A stretch of DNA of 7,485 bases, taken from NCBI GenBank assembly GCA_030598525.1, contig JAUVPT010000071.1, forward strand, positions 1 through 7,485, given 5' to 3'. This document shows, piece by piece, positions 1 to 5,616 of the stretch; positions within the stretch are counted from its first letter, which is position 1; each line of letters begins with the position of its first letter. A model generated the notes under the pieces. That model searched no databases. It saw only the letters and a list, made by a program, of their open reading frames with translations, and was not told where the DNA came from. Both the position numbers and the translations under genes were made by a program. This DNA is from Gemmatimonadota bacterium (GTDB lineage Bacteria > Gemmatimonadota > Gemmatimonadetes > Palauibacterales > Palauibacteraceae).

Positions 1-1
1 A

Positions 2-55
2 TTTCGCTTCACCCGCGAGGGTGACGGCTGGACGGTCGAGCGGCTGGCCCCGTGA
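2..55 (+). CDS. C-terminal end of an upstream gene (partial, unknown product)
   Basis: The first bases read openly as FRFTREGDGWTVERLAP and end at a TGA at 53-55. Codon use (GC-rich third positions) and the clean stop suggest the 3' end of a real gene that begins outside the window, but 17 residues are too few to name a family. It lies on the same strand as the beta-propeller lipoprotein, whose start is 120 bases further on, so the two may or may not share a transcript. Confidence 0.45.
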   Translation, partial: FRFTREGDGWTVERLAP

Positions 56-175
56 GAAAGGCGCGGCGGGGTAGTCCGGCAGGTTGTAAGATCGAGCGGT
101 GTGACGCATTTTGTCGAGCGGCCCGGCGTATCTTTCTGCGCTCGGACAATCATTATTCTCCGCGAGGAGTTTTCC

Positions 176-1438
176 ATGTTAGGTAGATCCTCCGCCACGG
201 CACTCGCCGCGGCTCTTGTATTTTCCGCCTGCTCCGGTGACGGCGGCAGCCCTCAGGCCACGGAATGGGCCGGCACCGTCACCGACAGCGCCGGCATCCA
301 TCTCGTCTCGAACCCGCTGACACCGATCTGGGGCGAGGGAGATGCGTGGACCCTCGAAGAATCGCTCCGAATCGGGGCCCCCGAGGGAGAGGCGGCTTAC
401 CAGTTCGGGCAGATCTCGGGAATCGGCTTCGCGTCGGATGGCCGAATCATCGTGTCGGACATGCAGGGCCAGCACGTGAAGGTGTTTGCGGCCGACGGCA
501 CCTGGGAGCGGACGATCGGCGAGGCCGGCAGCGGACCGGGGCAGTTCGGCGGGCAGGCCGGTCCGGTCCTGGTCGGACGAGGTGACACGATCATCGTGCC
601 GGACCTTCAGAACCAGCGCGTGAACCTGCTCACCCCGGACGGCGAGGACCTCGGCAGCTTCCGGATCGGATTCGAGTCCGGAATCCCGATTCGCTGGGAG
701 ATGCGGCACGATGGAGCAGTCGTAAGCCAGGTCCGGCAGTTGAATCTCCCCAACACGCCGGGCGCGACCACGCCGGACACACTCGACAGGATCGTGGCGC
801 GCGGCTACGACGGTGAGGTCACGGACACGCTGTTCCGCGTGCCTGCGGGCAAGACCTTCTCATTCTCGGGCGGGACTCCCGAATTCAACTTCTTCTCACC
901 CGAGCCGATCTGGTCGCTCACCGGCGACGGGGGCATCGTTCTCGGCAGGAACGACGAGTACCGGTTCCGCTTCCACGGTCCCGACGGATCTCTGACGCGG
1001 ATCGTCCAGATCCCCTCGGATCCCGGCTCCGTAACCGAAGAGGACAAAGAGATTTTCGTCGGTACGCTGGAGCGCCTGTGGGGCGAGGCCGGCGTACCGC
1101 CCCAGGGGATCGAGCAGCTGAAGTCGGGCATCAGCTTCGAGGAACGATTTCCGGCATACGCGCAGGCGCTGGCCGGCCCCGGTGGCACTCTGTGGGTTCA
1201 GAGGATTCGCCCGCCGAGCAACATGAGCGCCGAGGAGAAGGAGAGCTTCAACCCGCTTCAGAACATCGGCGCTGCCGAATGGGACGTGTTCGACGCGGAC
1301 GGAAGATACCTCGGGATCGTCGAAATGCCGTTCCACTTCCAGCCGCTGGGCTTCCACGACAACAGCGTGTTTGGCGTATGGCGCGACGACCTGGACGTGC
1401 AATACGTGCGAGTAATGCGTATCGTGGGAATGTCCTGA
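176..1438 (+). CDS. Six-bladed beta-propeller (NHL-like) lipoprotein
   Basis: Predicted 420-residue exported lipoprotein. The ATG at 176 is chosen because GAGGAG (164-169) lies six bases ahead of it and because it places a lipoprotein signal at the very N-terminus: R4, a hydrophobic stretch to F16, and S17-A18-C19 as the lipobox. A GTG at 101 would add 25 residues and bury the signal. After a Gly/Ser/Asp-rich linker, residues about 77-125 and 128-170 carry NHL-type blades: the pattern is F-G-x-I, then a D-G-R-I-I-V-S-D strand, V-K-V-F, D-G, and G-x-G-x-G-Q-F. The C-terminal half looks like further blades with less regular repeats. Such proteins are abundant in Gemmatimonadota and Bacteroidota. 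The fold usually serves as a binding scaffold and no catalytic role can be read here. The protein is probably anchored in the outer membrane or the periplasmic leaflet. The gene is convergent with the metal-receptor gene downstream. Confidence 0.85.
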   Translation: MLGRSSATALAAALVFSACSGDGGSPQATEWAGTVTDSAGIHLVSNPLTPIWGEGDAWTLEESLRIGAPEGEAAYQFGQISGIGFASDGRIIVSDMQGQHVKVFAADGTWERTIGEAGSGPGQFGGQAGPVLVGRGDTIIVPDLQNQRVNLLTPDGEDLGSFRIGFESGIPIRWEMRHDGAVVSQVRQLNLPNTPGATTPDTLDRIVARGYDGEVTDTLFRVPAGKTFSFSGGTPEFNFFSPEPIWSLTGDGGIVLGRNDEYRFRFHGPDGSLTRIVQIPSDPGSVTEEDKEIFVGTLERLWGEAGVPPQGIEQLKSGISFEERFPAYAQALAGPGGTLWVQRIRPPSNMSAEEKESFNPLQNIGAAEWDVFDADGRYLGIVEMPFHFQPLGFHDNSVFGVWRDDLDVQYVRVMRIVGMS

Positions 1439-1445
1439 CGAAAGG

Positions 1446-1466
1446 CCGCCCGCCCACGCGGGGCGG
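1446..1466 (+). other. Weak GC hairpin after the lipoprotein stop
   Basis: CCGCCC (1446-1451) can pair with GGGCGG (1461-1466) across a 9-base loop, starting 8 bases after the TGA of the lipoprotein gene. No U-tract follows. It may be an mRNA 3'-end stabiliser or simply a product of high GC. The stronger terminator candidate lies just downstream. Confidence 0.25.
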
Positions 1467-1492
1467 ATCCACCAGCCGTACGTCAGGGCAGG

Positions 1493-1525
1493 AAGGCCGC
1501 GTCCGGAGCATCCGGGCGCGGCCTT
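1493..1525. terminator. Bidirectional intrinsic-type terminator between convergent genes
   Basis: A 14-bp stem joins 1493-1506 (AAGGCCGCGTCCGG) and 1512-1525 (CCGGGCGCGGCCTT) across a 5-base AGCAT loop. The one non-Watson-Crick position (T1502/G1516) is a U-G wobble in the + transcript and an A-C mismatch in the - transcript, so the stem is slightly better in the + direction. On + it is followed by TTCGTTC, a broken U-tract; on - by CCTTCC. It sits between the stop of the lipoprotein gene (1438) and the stop of the opposing gene (1529), exactly where a shared terminator is expected. The short U content makes termination efficiency uncertain. Confidence 0.7.
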
Positions 1526-1528
1526 CGT

Positions 1529-2302
1529 TCATCCGGGAGTGGTGATGATCCCTCTGAGGTCGGCAATCACCGATTCTGCATAGTCGATTCCGCTCGGGGT
1601 CCGGGACCCGTGCCAGCTCAGAAGCTCACCGTCCACCAGGCGAAATCGGTCACGCGGCAGTCCAGTCAGCTCCGCCAGCTCGGCCGCGTGCCGATCCTGG
1701 AATGGAAACGGCTCCGTGGACAGCAGCACGCCCGCGGGATCGGCTGCAGTCAGCTCCGCGGCGGTCACGGTCGGATACCGCTCCTCCCTGGTCGCGAACA
1801 CGTTCTCCCCGCCGGCGAGCCCGAGCAGGGCATCCACGAAGGTATCGGCCGCCGCGACCATGATCGGCTCGCGCCAGATCAGGTAGGCGAACCCAACCGG
1901 GCGCCGACCGCGAGCCGCGGTCCGAACCCGCTGGTCCCTGGTCTCGATGTCTAGCGCAATGCGTTCCGCCTTGGCTGCAGCGCCGATCGCCGCACCGATC
2001 GAACGCACCATCTCGGCCGTGTCCCGCACGGTCGTGGGAAAGCTCACGTGGCAGGGAATCTCCGCGTCCTTCAGGGTCTCGGCATCCTCGATCCGATTCT
2101 CCTCCTCGTTCAGCAGGACGAGGTCCGGTGCGAGCTCGATGATCCGCTCCACTCGCGGGTCCTTGGTGCCACCGACTTTCTCGACCGTGGCGACACCGTC
2201 AGCGGGGTGAATGCAGAACTTCGTCACCCCGACGAGATCGTCGCCGCGGTCGAGATCGAACACGAGTTCCGTGAGACTCGGGCAGAGGGATACGATCCGC
2301 AT
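1529..2302 (-). CDS. BtuF/TroA-like helical-backbone metal receptor, no signal peptide
   Basis: A 257-residue protein of the periplasmic-binding-protein fold (PF01497 type) that binds corrinoid, haem or iron-siderophore ligands in its better-known members. The N-terminus, RIVSLCPSLTELVFDL, matches the S-L-x-P-S-x-T-E opening of that family. T-K-F-C-I-H-P (27-33), G-G-T-K-D-P (44-49), A-P-D-L-V (58-62) and N-E-E-E-N (65-69) resemble the subgroup annotated as helical backbone metal receptor. C30 and H32 are plausible ligand-contact residues. It begins directly with the mature domain: there is no signal peptide or lipobox, and an in-frame stop (CTA on +, 2312-2314) lies four codons upstream, so no longer start exists. 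No Shine-Dalgarno sequence is visible. It has no permease or ATPase neighbour here. It is either cytoplasmic or uses an unrecognised route; the ligand is unknown. It follows the peroxidase gene on the same strand across 139 bases. Confidence 0.82.
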   Translation of the reverse strand: MRIVSLCPSLTELVFDLDRGDDLVGVTKFCIHPADGVATVEKVGGTKDPRVERIIELAPDLVLLNEEENRIEDAETLKDAEIPCHVSFPTTVRDTAEMVRSIGAAIGAAAKAERIALDIETRDQRVRTAARGRRPVGFAYLIWREPIMVAAADTFVDALLGLAGGENVFATREERYPTVTAAELTAADPAGVLLSTEPFPFQDRHAAELAELTGLPRDRFRLVDGELLSWHGSRTPSGIDYAESVIADLRGIITTPG

Positions 2303-2441
2303 GCTGGGCGGCTACCCCGGGACGGGGTGCCCGGTCCGGCTGGAGGCACCGGGCGCTACCACCCGGGCCGGGCGCCCGCCAGCGCCCGCGAGGGACGCCG
2401 CCGACGAGCACCCCGACTCCCGGGGATGGGAGCCGGATACG
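2303..2441 (-). other. Structured, very GC-rich intergenic region
   Basis: These 139 bases separate two same-strand genes and have no credible coding content. Two hairpins can be drawn. At 2415-2434, just after the peroxidase stop, the - transcript reads GGCTCCC-ATCCCC-GGGAGTC, a 7-bp stem with one G-U, with no U-tract. At 2329-2354 GCCCGGT pairs with ACCGGGC over a 12-base loop, 26-53 bases before the metal-receptor ATG. The first may attenuate or end the peroxidase transcript. I looked for a cobalamin riboswitch because the downstream gene is BtuF-like, and did not find its conserved boxes. Confidence 0.35.
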
Positions 2442-3569
2442 TCAGTGAGGAGCGGCTGCCGACGGGACGCTCACGTCAGGTAGCGGCGTGTCCGCCGTGT
2501 GAGGCGGCAGGAGCGGGTATTCCACTTCCGGTTGATTCCCGGTGAGGGCCCCGAGAAACACTGTGATCGCACTGACCTCTTCGGGCGTCAGAACGGCACC
2601 CAGTTGTGCCGAGCTCATGATTGAGACCGCCTCGGCCAGCGACCACACTTTGCCGGAGTGGAAGTAGGGCGCGGTCAATTCGATGTTCCGCAGCGACGGC
2701 GACTTGAACACGTACTCATCCACGGCCGTGCTGGTCACGGCGAACCGGCCCTTGTCTTCGGGAGGCCGGATCTCATCAGACGGCGCCTGGACGACGCCGA
2801 ACGCGAAGTATCCCTGCCCGCCGAAGTTCACACCGGCGTGACACCCGGTGCAGCCCTTCGAGACGAAGGTCTCCAGCCCCTTGACCTGGATGGCAGTCAT
2901 CGCCGCATCGTCACCGGCGAGCCAGCGGTCGAACGGAGAGCCGGGCGTGACCAGCGTCGCCTCGAACGCCTCGATCGCCAGGGCCATGTTGTCGAACGTC
3001 ACCGGTTCCGTTTCGCCCGGAAATGACTTTGCGAACCGCTCCCTGTACTCCGGGATCGACCGCAGGGTCTGCACCACGCGCTCGGGATCGCTCGCCATCT
3101 CGACGGAAGCCTGGACCGGCCCCTTGGCCTGCTCCGCGAGGTCTACCGCGCGACCGTCCCAGAACTGCGCCAGGTTGTATACGGCGTTGAGCACCGTCGG
3201 CGCGTTGCGCGGGCCCTTCTGCCAGCCGTGACCGATCGACGTCTCCATCAGGTCGATGCCGCCCAGTGACAGGTTGTGGCAGGTATTGCAGCTGATCAGC
3301 CAGCTGGATGAGAGACGTGGCTCGAAGTAGAGCATCTTGCCGAGCTCCACTTTCTCCTCGGTGAGCTCGTTGTGTGGCAGCTTCGGCGGCTCCGCCGGAA
3401 CGATCTTGAACAACGCCGCGGCCTGCGCTCGAATCGCCGGGCCTTCTCCCTGGTCCGTGGTCGTCGCCTGGTCGCCACCCGCCTCGGCCATTGCCGGCGC
3501 TTCCCCACCGGAACAGGCGCCCAGAAGGACCGCCAGGAAGAGGAAACTGCCGATACGATCAGTCTTCAT
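2442..3569 (-). CDS. ccpA: Di-heme cytochrome c peroxidase, lipobox-anchored
   Basis: A 375-residue bacterial cytochrome c peroxidase, which reduces H2O2 to water outside the cytoplasm with electrons from c-type cytochromes or other donors. The ATG at 3569 (- strand) has a GAGG 6 bases upstream and yields a lipoprotein signal ending L16-G17-A18-C19, followed by an Ala/Gly/Thr-rich linker to about residue 50. Heme sites are C94-N-T-C97-H98 (N-terminal, peroxidatic domain) and C240-T-G-C243-H244 (C-terminal, electron-accepting domain). The surrounding sequence is very typical: G-H114-G-W-Q-K-G-P-R-N-A-P-T, F-W137-D-G-R, V-E157-M, T-A-P-Y-F-H304 and M318 before Q-L-G. As I recall the Pseudomonas enzyme, H71, W94, E114 and M275 are functional; all four align here at a constant offset of 43, so the catalytic apparatus looks intact. 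A lipid anchor is less common than a cleaved signal and suggests membrane tethering in the periplasm. The tail (345-375) is Pro-rich and probably disordered. Confidence 0.95.
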   Translation of the reverse strand: MKTDRIGSFLFLAVLLGACSGGEAPAMAEAGGDQATTTDQGEGPAIRAQAAALFKIVPAEPPKLPHNELTEEKVELGKMLYFEPRLSSSWLISCNTCHNLSLGGIDLMETSIGHGWQKGPRNAPTVLNAVYNLAQFWDGRAVDLAEQAKGPVQASVEMASDPERVVQTLRSIPEYRERFAKSFPGETEPVTFDNMALAIEAFEATLVTPGSPFDRWLAGDDAAMTAIQVKGLETFVSKGCTGCHAGVNFGGQGYFAFGVVQAPSDEIRPPEDKGRFAVTSTAVDEYVFKSPSLRNIELTAPYFHSGKVWSLAEAVSIMSSAQLGAVLTPEEVSAITVFLGALTGNQPEVEYPLLPPHTADTPLPDVSVPSAAAPH

Positions 3570-3628
3570 GTTTCGCCTCGCTGTGGTTCGGGTGCTTCTC
3601 ACCGTTGCGTCCTCCACCGGTTTCAGCA

Positions 3629-3658
3629 ATCGTGCCAACGATCGGGATCGGGATCGTT
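3629..3658. promoter_or_regulatory. Three alternating ATCGT half-sites, possible operator
   Basis: ATCGT (3629-3633), ACGAT (3638-3642) and ATCGT (3653-3657) stand in alternating orientation. The outer pair extends to a perfect 7-bp inverted repeat AACGATC (3637-3643) / GATCGTT (3652-3658) around an 8-base spacer. The cluster is 60-90 bases upstream of the peroxidase ATG, a reasonable place for a regulator of that gene. No known regulator consensus is recognised, and short dyads are common in GC-rich DNA, so this is a weak call. Confidence 0.3.
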
Positions 3659-3700
3659 CCACGCGATCCGGCTCGCGAATCGGTCGTGCTCGGGTAAGTT

Positions 3701-3714
3701 CCGTGACTTCACGG
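3701..3714. promoter_or_regulatory. 14-bp palindrome CCGTGA-CT-TCACGG
   Basis: A perfect 6-2-6 inverted repeat lies about midway between the two divergent starts. The TGA/TCA halves recall CRP/FNR sites, but those need a six-base spacer rather than two, so it is not such a site. One or so perfect 6-bp dyad of some spacing is expected by chance in a region of this size. Confidence 0.22.
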
Positions 3715-3862
3715 GCTTCCGGCCGTCGATACCGCCGATGAGATCGCCGCCGAGAAGAGGCGGCGCTCGAGCGGCACACAGGCATGGGCGATTCGGGGAG
3801 CCAACGCGCCAGAACGTCCCGGTGTGGAGGGTGGCCCGGAAAGGGGCACAAGGGGAGGCCAG

Positions 3863-4996
3863 ATGTCGGCGATGTACTCGACCTGCCTGTTCTGCAATCG
3901 ACCGCTCGGTCGGAACGAGGTGCTGGAGACGTTCCCGATCGGACGCCGGGTAGCGTTCGACGGCGATCGCGGCCGCCTGTGGGTCGTCTGCCGTCGGTGC
4001 GAGCGGTGGAACCTTTCTCCGCTCGAGGAGCGCTGGGAGGCAATCGAGGACTGCGAGCGCCTGTTCAGAGACACCCGATTGCGCGTCTCTACCGACAACA
4101 TCGGCCTCGCCCGGATCGGCGATGAACTCGAGATCATCCGCATCGGACGGCCGGTGCGGGGTGAGTTCGCGGCGTGGAGATACGGTGATCAATTCGGTCG
4201 CCGCCGAAAGCGTGCCATCGCCTACACGGCCGCCGGCATCACCGGAGCCGGCATCCTGGTGGCTGGCGGAGCCGCAGCCGGCATCTCGATGGGAGGCGGC
4301 TGGTGGGGCATGTCCCAGCTCGTCAAATGGATCAACGGTGAGCGGACGGCAACTCGGCTGCGCAACCAGGACGGAGAGCAGATCCGGGTACAGCTCAAGC
4401 ACCTCGAGCGGTCGAGGTTCGTGCCCTCTGACTCACCGGAAGGGTGGGAGTTGCACGTGAACCACACGCTCGGCTGGTCGGCCGGGTTTTCGCAGACCGA
4501 CGACCAACTGATGGTGCTCACGGGTCCGCGGGCGATCGCGGTCGGAGGCAAGCTGATGGCCCGCGCCAATCGGCGAGGCGGAAAGAAGGAGACGATCGCA
4601 CAGGCCGTGCAACGGATCGAGGCCGCCGGCCACCCGGAGGCATTTCTCGTCGAGGCTACCAGGGAGGCGGCCCGACTGCGCGCGGAGAAGACGAAGGAAA
4701 GACCGAAGAAGAAAAAGAAGAAGAAGGAGACGGATGCCGGGACGCTCGCCAAGCTGCCGGGAGATATTCGACTCGCGGTGGAGATGGCCACGCAGGAAGA
4801 GGCGGAACGGCGAGCGATGGAAGGCGAGCTGGCGATCCTCGAAGAAGCATGGCGACAGGCCGAGGAGATCGCGGGCATCGCCGACAACCTGCTCGTCCCG
4901 CAGTCCGTCGAGGACTTTCTGGAAGAGGCGAAGAAGAAGGGCGGGATCATTACCGCACTGAACGAGGACGACGGCGGTGAGGACGACAGTGCGTGA
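3863..4996 (+). CDS. Unrecognised zinc-ribbon / single-TM protein with lysine run and helical tail
   Basis: A 377-residue protein of no family I can name functionally. The start at 3863 has GGGGAGG (3852-3858) just before it. A second ATG at 3872 (product MYSTCLFCN...) is equally plausible, because GGAGG is a little close to the first. Layout, counted from 3863: C8-L-F-C11 and C43-R-R-C46 form a four-Cys zinc ribbon; residues 47-117 are a conserved-looking W-N-L-S-P-L-E-E-R-W segment ending in a basic R-R-R-K-R (113-117); 118-142 is an Ala/Gly-rich hydrophobic span long enough to cross a membrane; 150-260 is a soluble domain; 275-289 is strongly basic with seven consecutive lysines (282-288); 300-360 is a charged, probably coiled-coil helix; the extreme C-terminus is acidic. 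By the positive-inside rule the zinc ribbon would be cytoplasmic. I recall similar MYSTC proteins as hypothetical in Gemmatimonadota genomes. The GNAT gene starts at or beyond its 3' end. Confidence 0.85.
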   Translation: MSAMYSTCLFCNRPLGRNEVLETFPIGRRVAFDGDRGRLWVVCRRCERWNLSPLEERWEAIEDCERLFRDTRLRVSTDNIGLARIGDELEIIRIGRPVRGEFAAWRYGDQFGRRRKRAIAYTAAGITGAGILVAGGAAAGISMGGGWWGMSQLVKWINGERTATRLRNQDGEQIRVQLKHLERSRFVPSDSPEGWELHVNHTLGWSAGFSQTDDQLMVLTGPRAIAVGGKLMARANRRGGKKETIAQAVQRIEAAGHPEAFLVEATREAARLRAEKTKERPKKKKKKKETDAGTLAKLPGDIRLAVEMATQEEAERRAMEGELAILEEAWRQAEEIAGIADNLLVPQSVEDFLEEAKKKGGIITALNEDDGGEDDSA

Positions 4997-5021
4997 GACG
5001 GATCCGAGGCCGCCAGGCAGA

Positions 5022-5504
5022 ATGGACGACCTGACATTCCGTCCGGTTCGCGCCTCGGACGACCCGACGCTGGCCGCGATCATCCGGAGCGGCATGGCGG
5101 AGTTCGGCATCTGCGGCGAGGGCCCGGCCAGCAATCCGGAAATCGATTCCATATCCGCAGCCTATGCGGGACCGAGGGCCGCCTACTTCGTCGTGGAGGC
5201 CGGCGGGCGGGTGCTCGGCGGAGGCGGGATCGGCTTGATCGAAGGGACTCCCGAAGACATCTGCGAGCTACGCAAGATGTACCTGCGTCCGGAGAGCCGG
5301 GGACTCGGCGCTGGACGACGGCTGCTCGAACTGTGCCTCGACGCGGCCCGCGACCGCGGCTACCGCGTGTGCCACCTTGCCACCCTGGGCCGGATGGAGG
5401 GCGCACGACGCCTGTACGATCGTGCCGGCTTCCAGCTGCTGGACCACGAGGTACCGGGCTCCGGCCACCTCGGGTGCGACACCTGGTACGAGCTGGAGCT
5501 GTAG
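5022..5504 (+). CDS. GNAT-family N-acetyltransferase
   Basis: A 160-residue acetyltransferase of the GNAT fold, which moves acetyl from acetyl-CoA to an amine (or sometimes hydroxyl) on an unknown acceptor. The opening L-T-F-R-P-V-R-A-S-D-D is the usual first strand. The acetyl-CoA pyrophosphate loop is R93-G-L-G-A-G98, preceded by E82-L-R-K-M-Y-L-R-P, and the C-terminal A-R-R-L-Y-D-R-A-G-F (128-137) is the usual motif B. The domain is complete and of normal length. The start is uncertain: ATG 5022 fits the domain best but has only a weak AGG ahead; GTG 4989 has GAGG 6 bases upstream and would overlap the preceding stop (4994-4996), giving translational coupling and 11 extra residues; GTG 4977 is also open. 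Close packing with the zinc-ribbon gene suggests cotranscription. The substrate cannot be read from the sequence. Confidence 0.9.
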   Translation: MDDLTFRPVRASDDPTLAAIIRSGMAEFGICGEGPASNPEIDSISAAYAGPRAAYFVVEAGGRVLGGGGIGLIEGTPEDICELRKMYLRPESRGLGAGRRLLELCLDAARDRGYRVCHLATLGRMEGARRLYDRAGFQLLDHEVPGSGHLGCDTWYELEL

Positions 5505-5520
5505 CCCGTCGGACGCTACG

Positions 5521-5612
5521 GACTCCGGTGCCGGGGGACGGACGCTCGCGCAGTCTGGCGCGAGAGGCGGATGCACGGGAGTTTGCCGGGACCTCGACCC
5601 CTTTCCGGAGTC
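5521..5612 (+). promoter_or_regulatory. Foldable leader that can bury the apbE ribosome-binding site
   Basis: In the 112 bases between the acetyltransferase and apbE, GACTCCGG (5521-5528) is an exact 8-bp complement of CCGGAGTC (5605-5612), which contains the GGAG (5607-5610) serving the ATG at 5617. Inside it GGGG (5533-5536) can pair with CCCC (5598-5601), and CTCGCGC (5545-5551) forms a perfect 7-bp hairpin with GCGCGAG (5558-5564) around AGTCTG. Together these could make one long arm closing over the ribosome-binding site. No known riboswitch class is recognised. The apical hairpin alone could also be a weak end for the upstream transcript, but no U-tract follows it. Confidence 0.35.
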
Positions 5613-5616
5613 ACGC

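Larger units (their letters stand above)
3570..3862. other. Divergent intergenic region holding both promoters
   Basis: 293 bases lie between the start of the peroxidase gene (-) and the zinc-ribbon gene (+). I see no convincing gene. The half nearer the peroxidase (3620-3715) holds the short dyads listed separately; the half nearer the + gene is G/C-rich without an obvious -10/-35 pair. Promoters for both divergent genes are expected here by position only. Confidence 0.6.

Noticed and set aside
85..112. A -35/-10 pair (TTGTAA, 17 bases, CATTTT) upstream of the lipoprotein gene
   Set aside because: Only 4 and 3 matches to the consensus hexamers; not better than expected by chance.
2303..2441. 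A cobalamin riboswitch ahead of the BtuF-like gene
   Set aside because: GGTGCC occurs on the - strand, but the other conserved boxes of the class are not found in order, and the region is short.
3624..3638. A sigma-54-like promoter on the - strand (TTGGCACGATTGCTG) upstream of the peroxidase gene
   Set aside because: Both the GG and GC elements are present, but only 7 bases separate them; sigma-54 needs 10, and this spacing is strict.
3570..4043. An N-terminal extension of the peroxidase reading frame to 4043 on the - strand
   Set aside because: The extension is Arg/Ser/Pro-rich shadow sequence that overlaps the oppositely oriented zinc-ribbon gene. The internal ATG at 3569 has a ribosome-binding site and a proper lipoprotein signal.
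4706..4726. Programmed frameshifting at the lysine run
   Set aside because: The codons are mostly AAG with a single A5 run; there is no canonical slippery heptamer with a following structure, and the frame continues normally to a fitting stop.
4222..5152. Long open frames on the - strand opposite the zinc-ribbon gene
   Set aside because: They are mirror images of GC-rich codon usage, with low-complexity Ser/Phe or Leu/Arg stretches opposite the lysine run, and have no ribosome-binding sites or recognisable domains.
5377..5616. An extended apbE start at 5377 inside the acetyltransferase gene
   Set aside because: The added residues are an out-of-frame reading of the acetyltransferase and show no signal peptide. 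ATG 5617 has a good ribosome-binding site.
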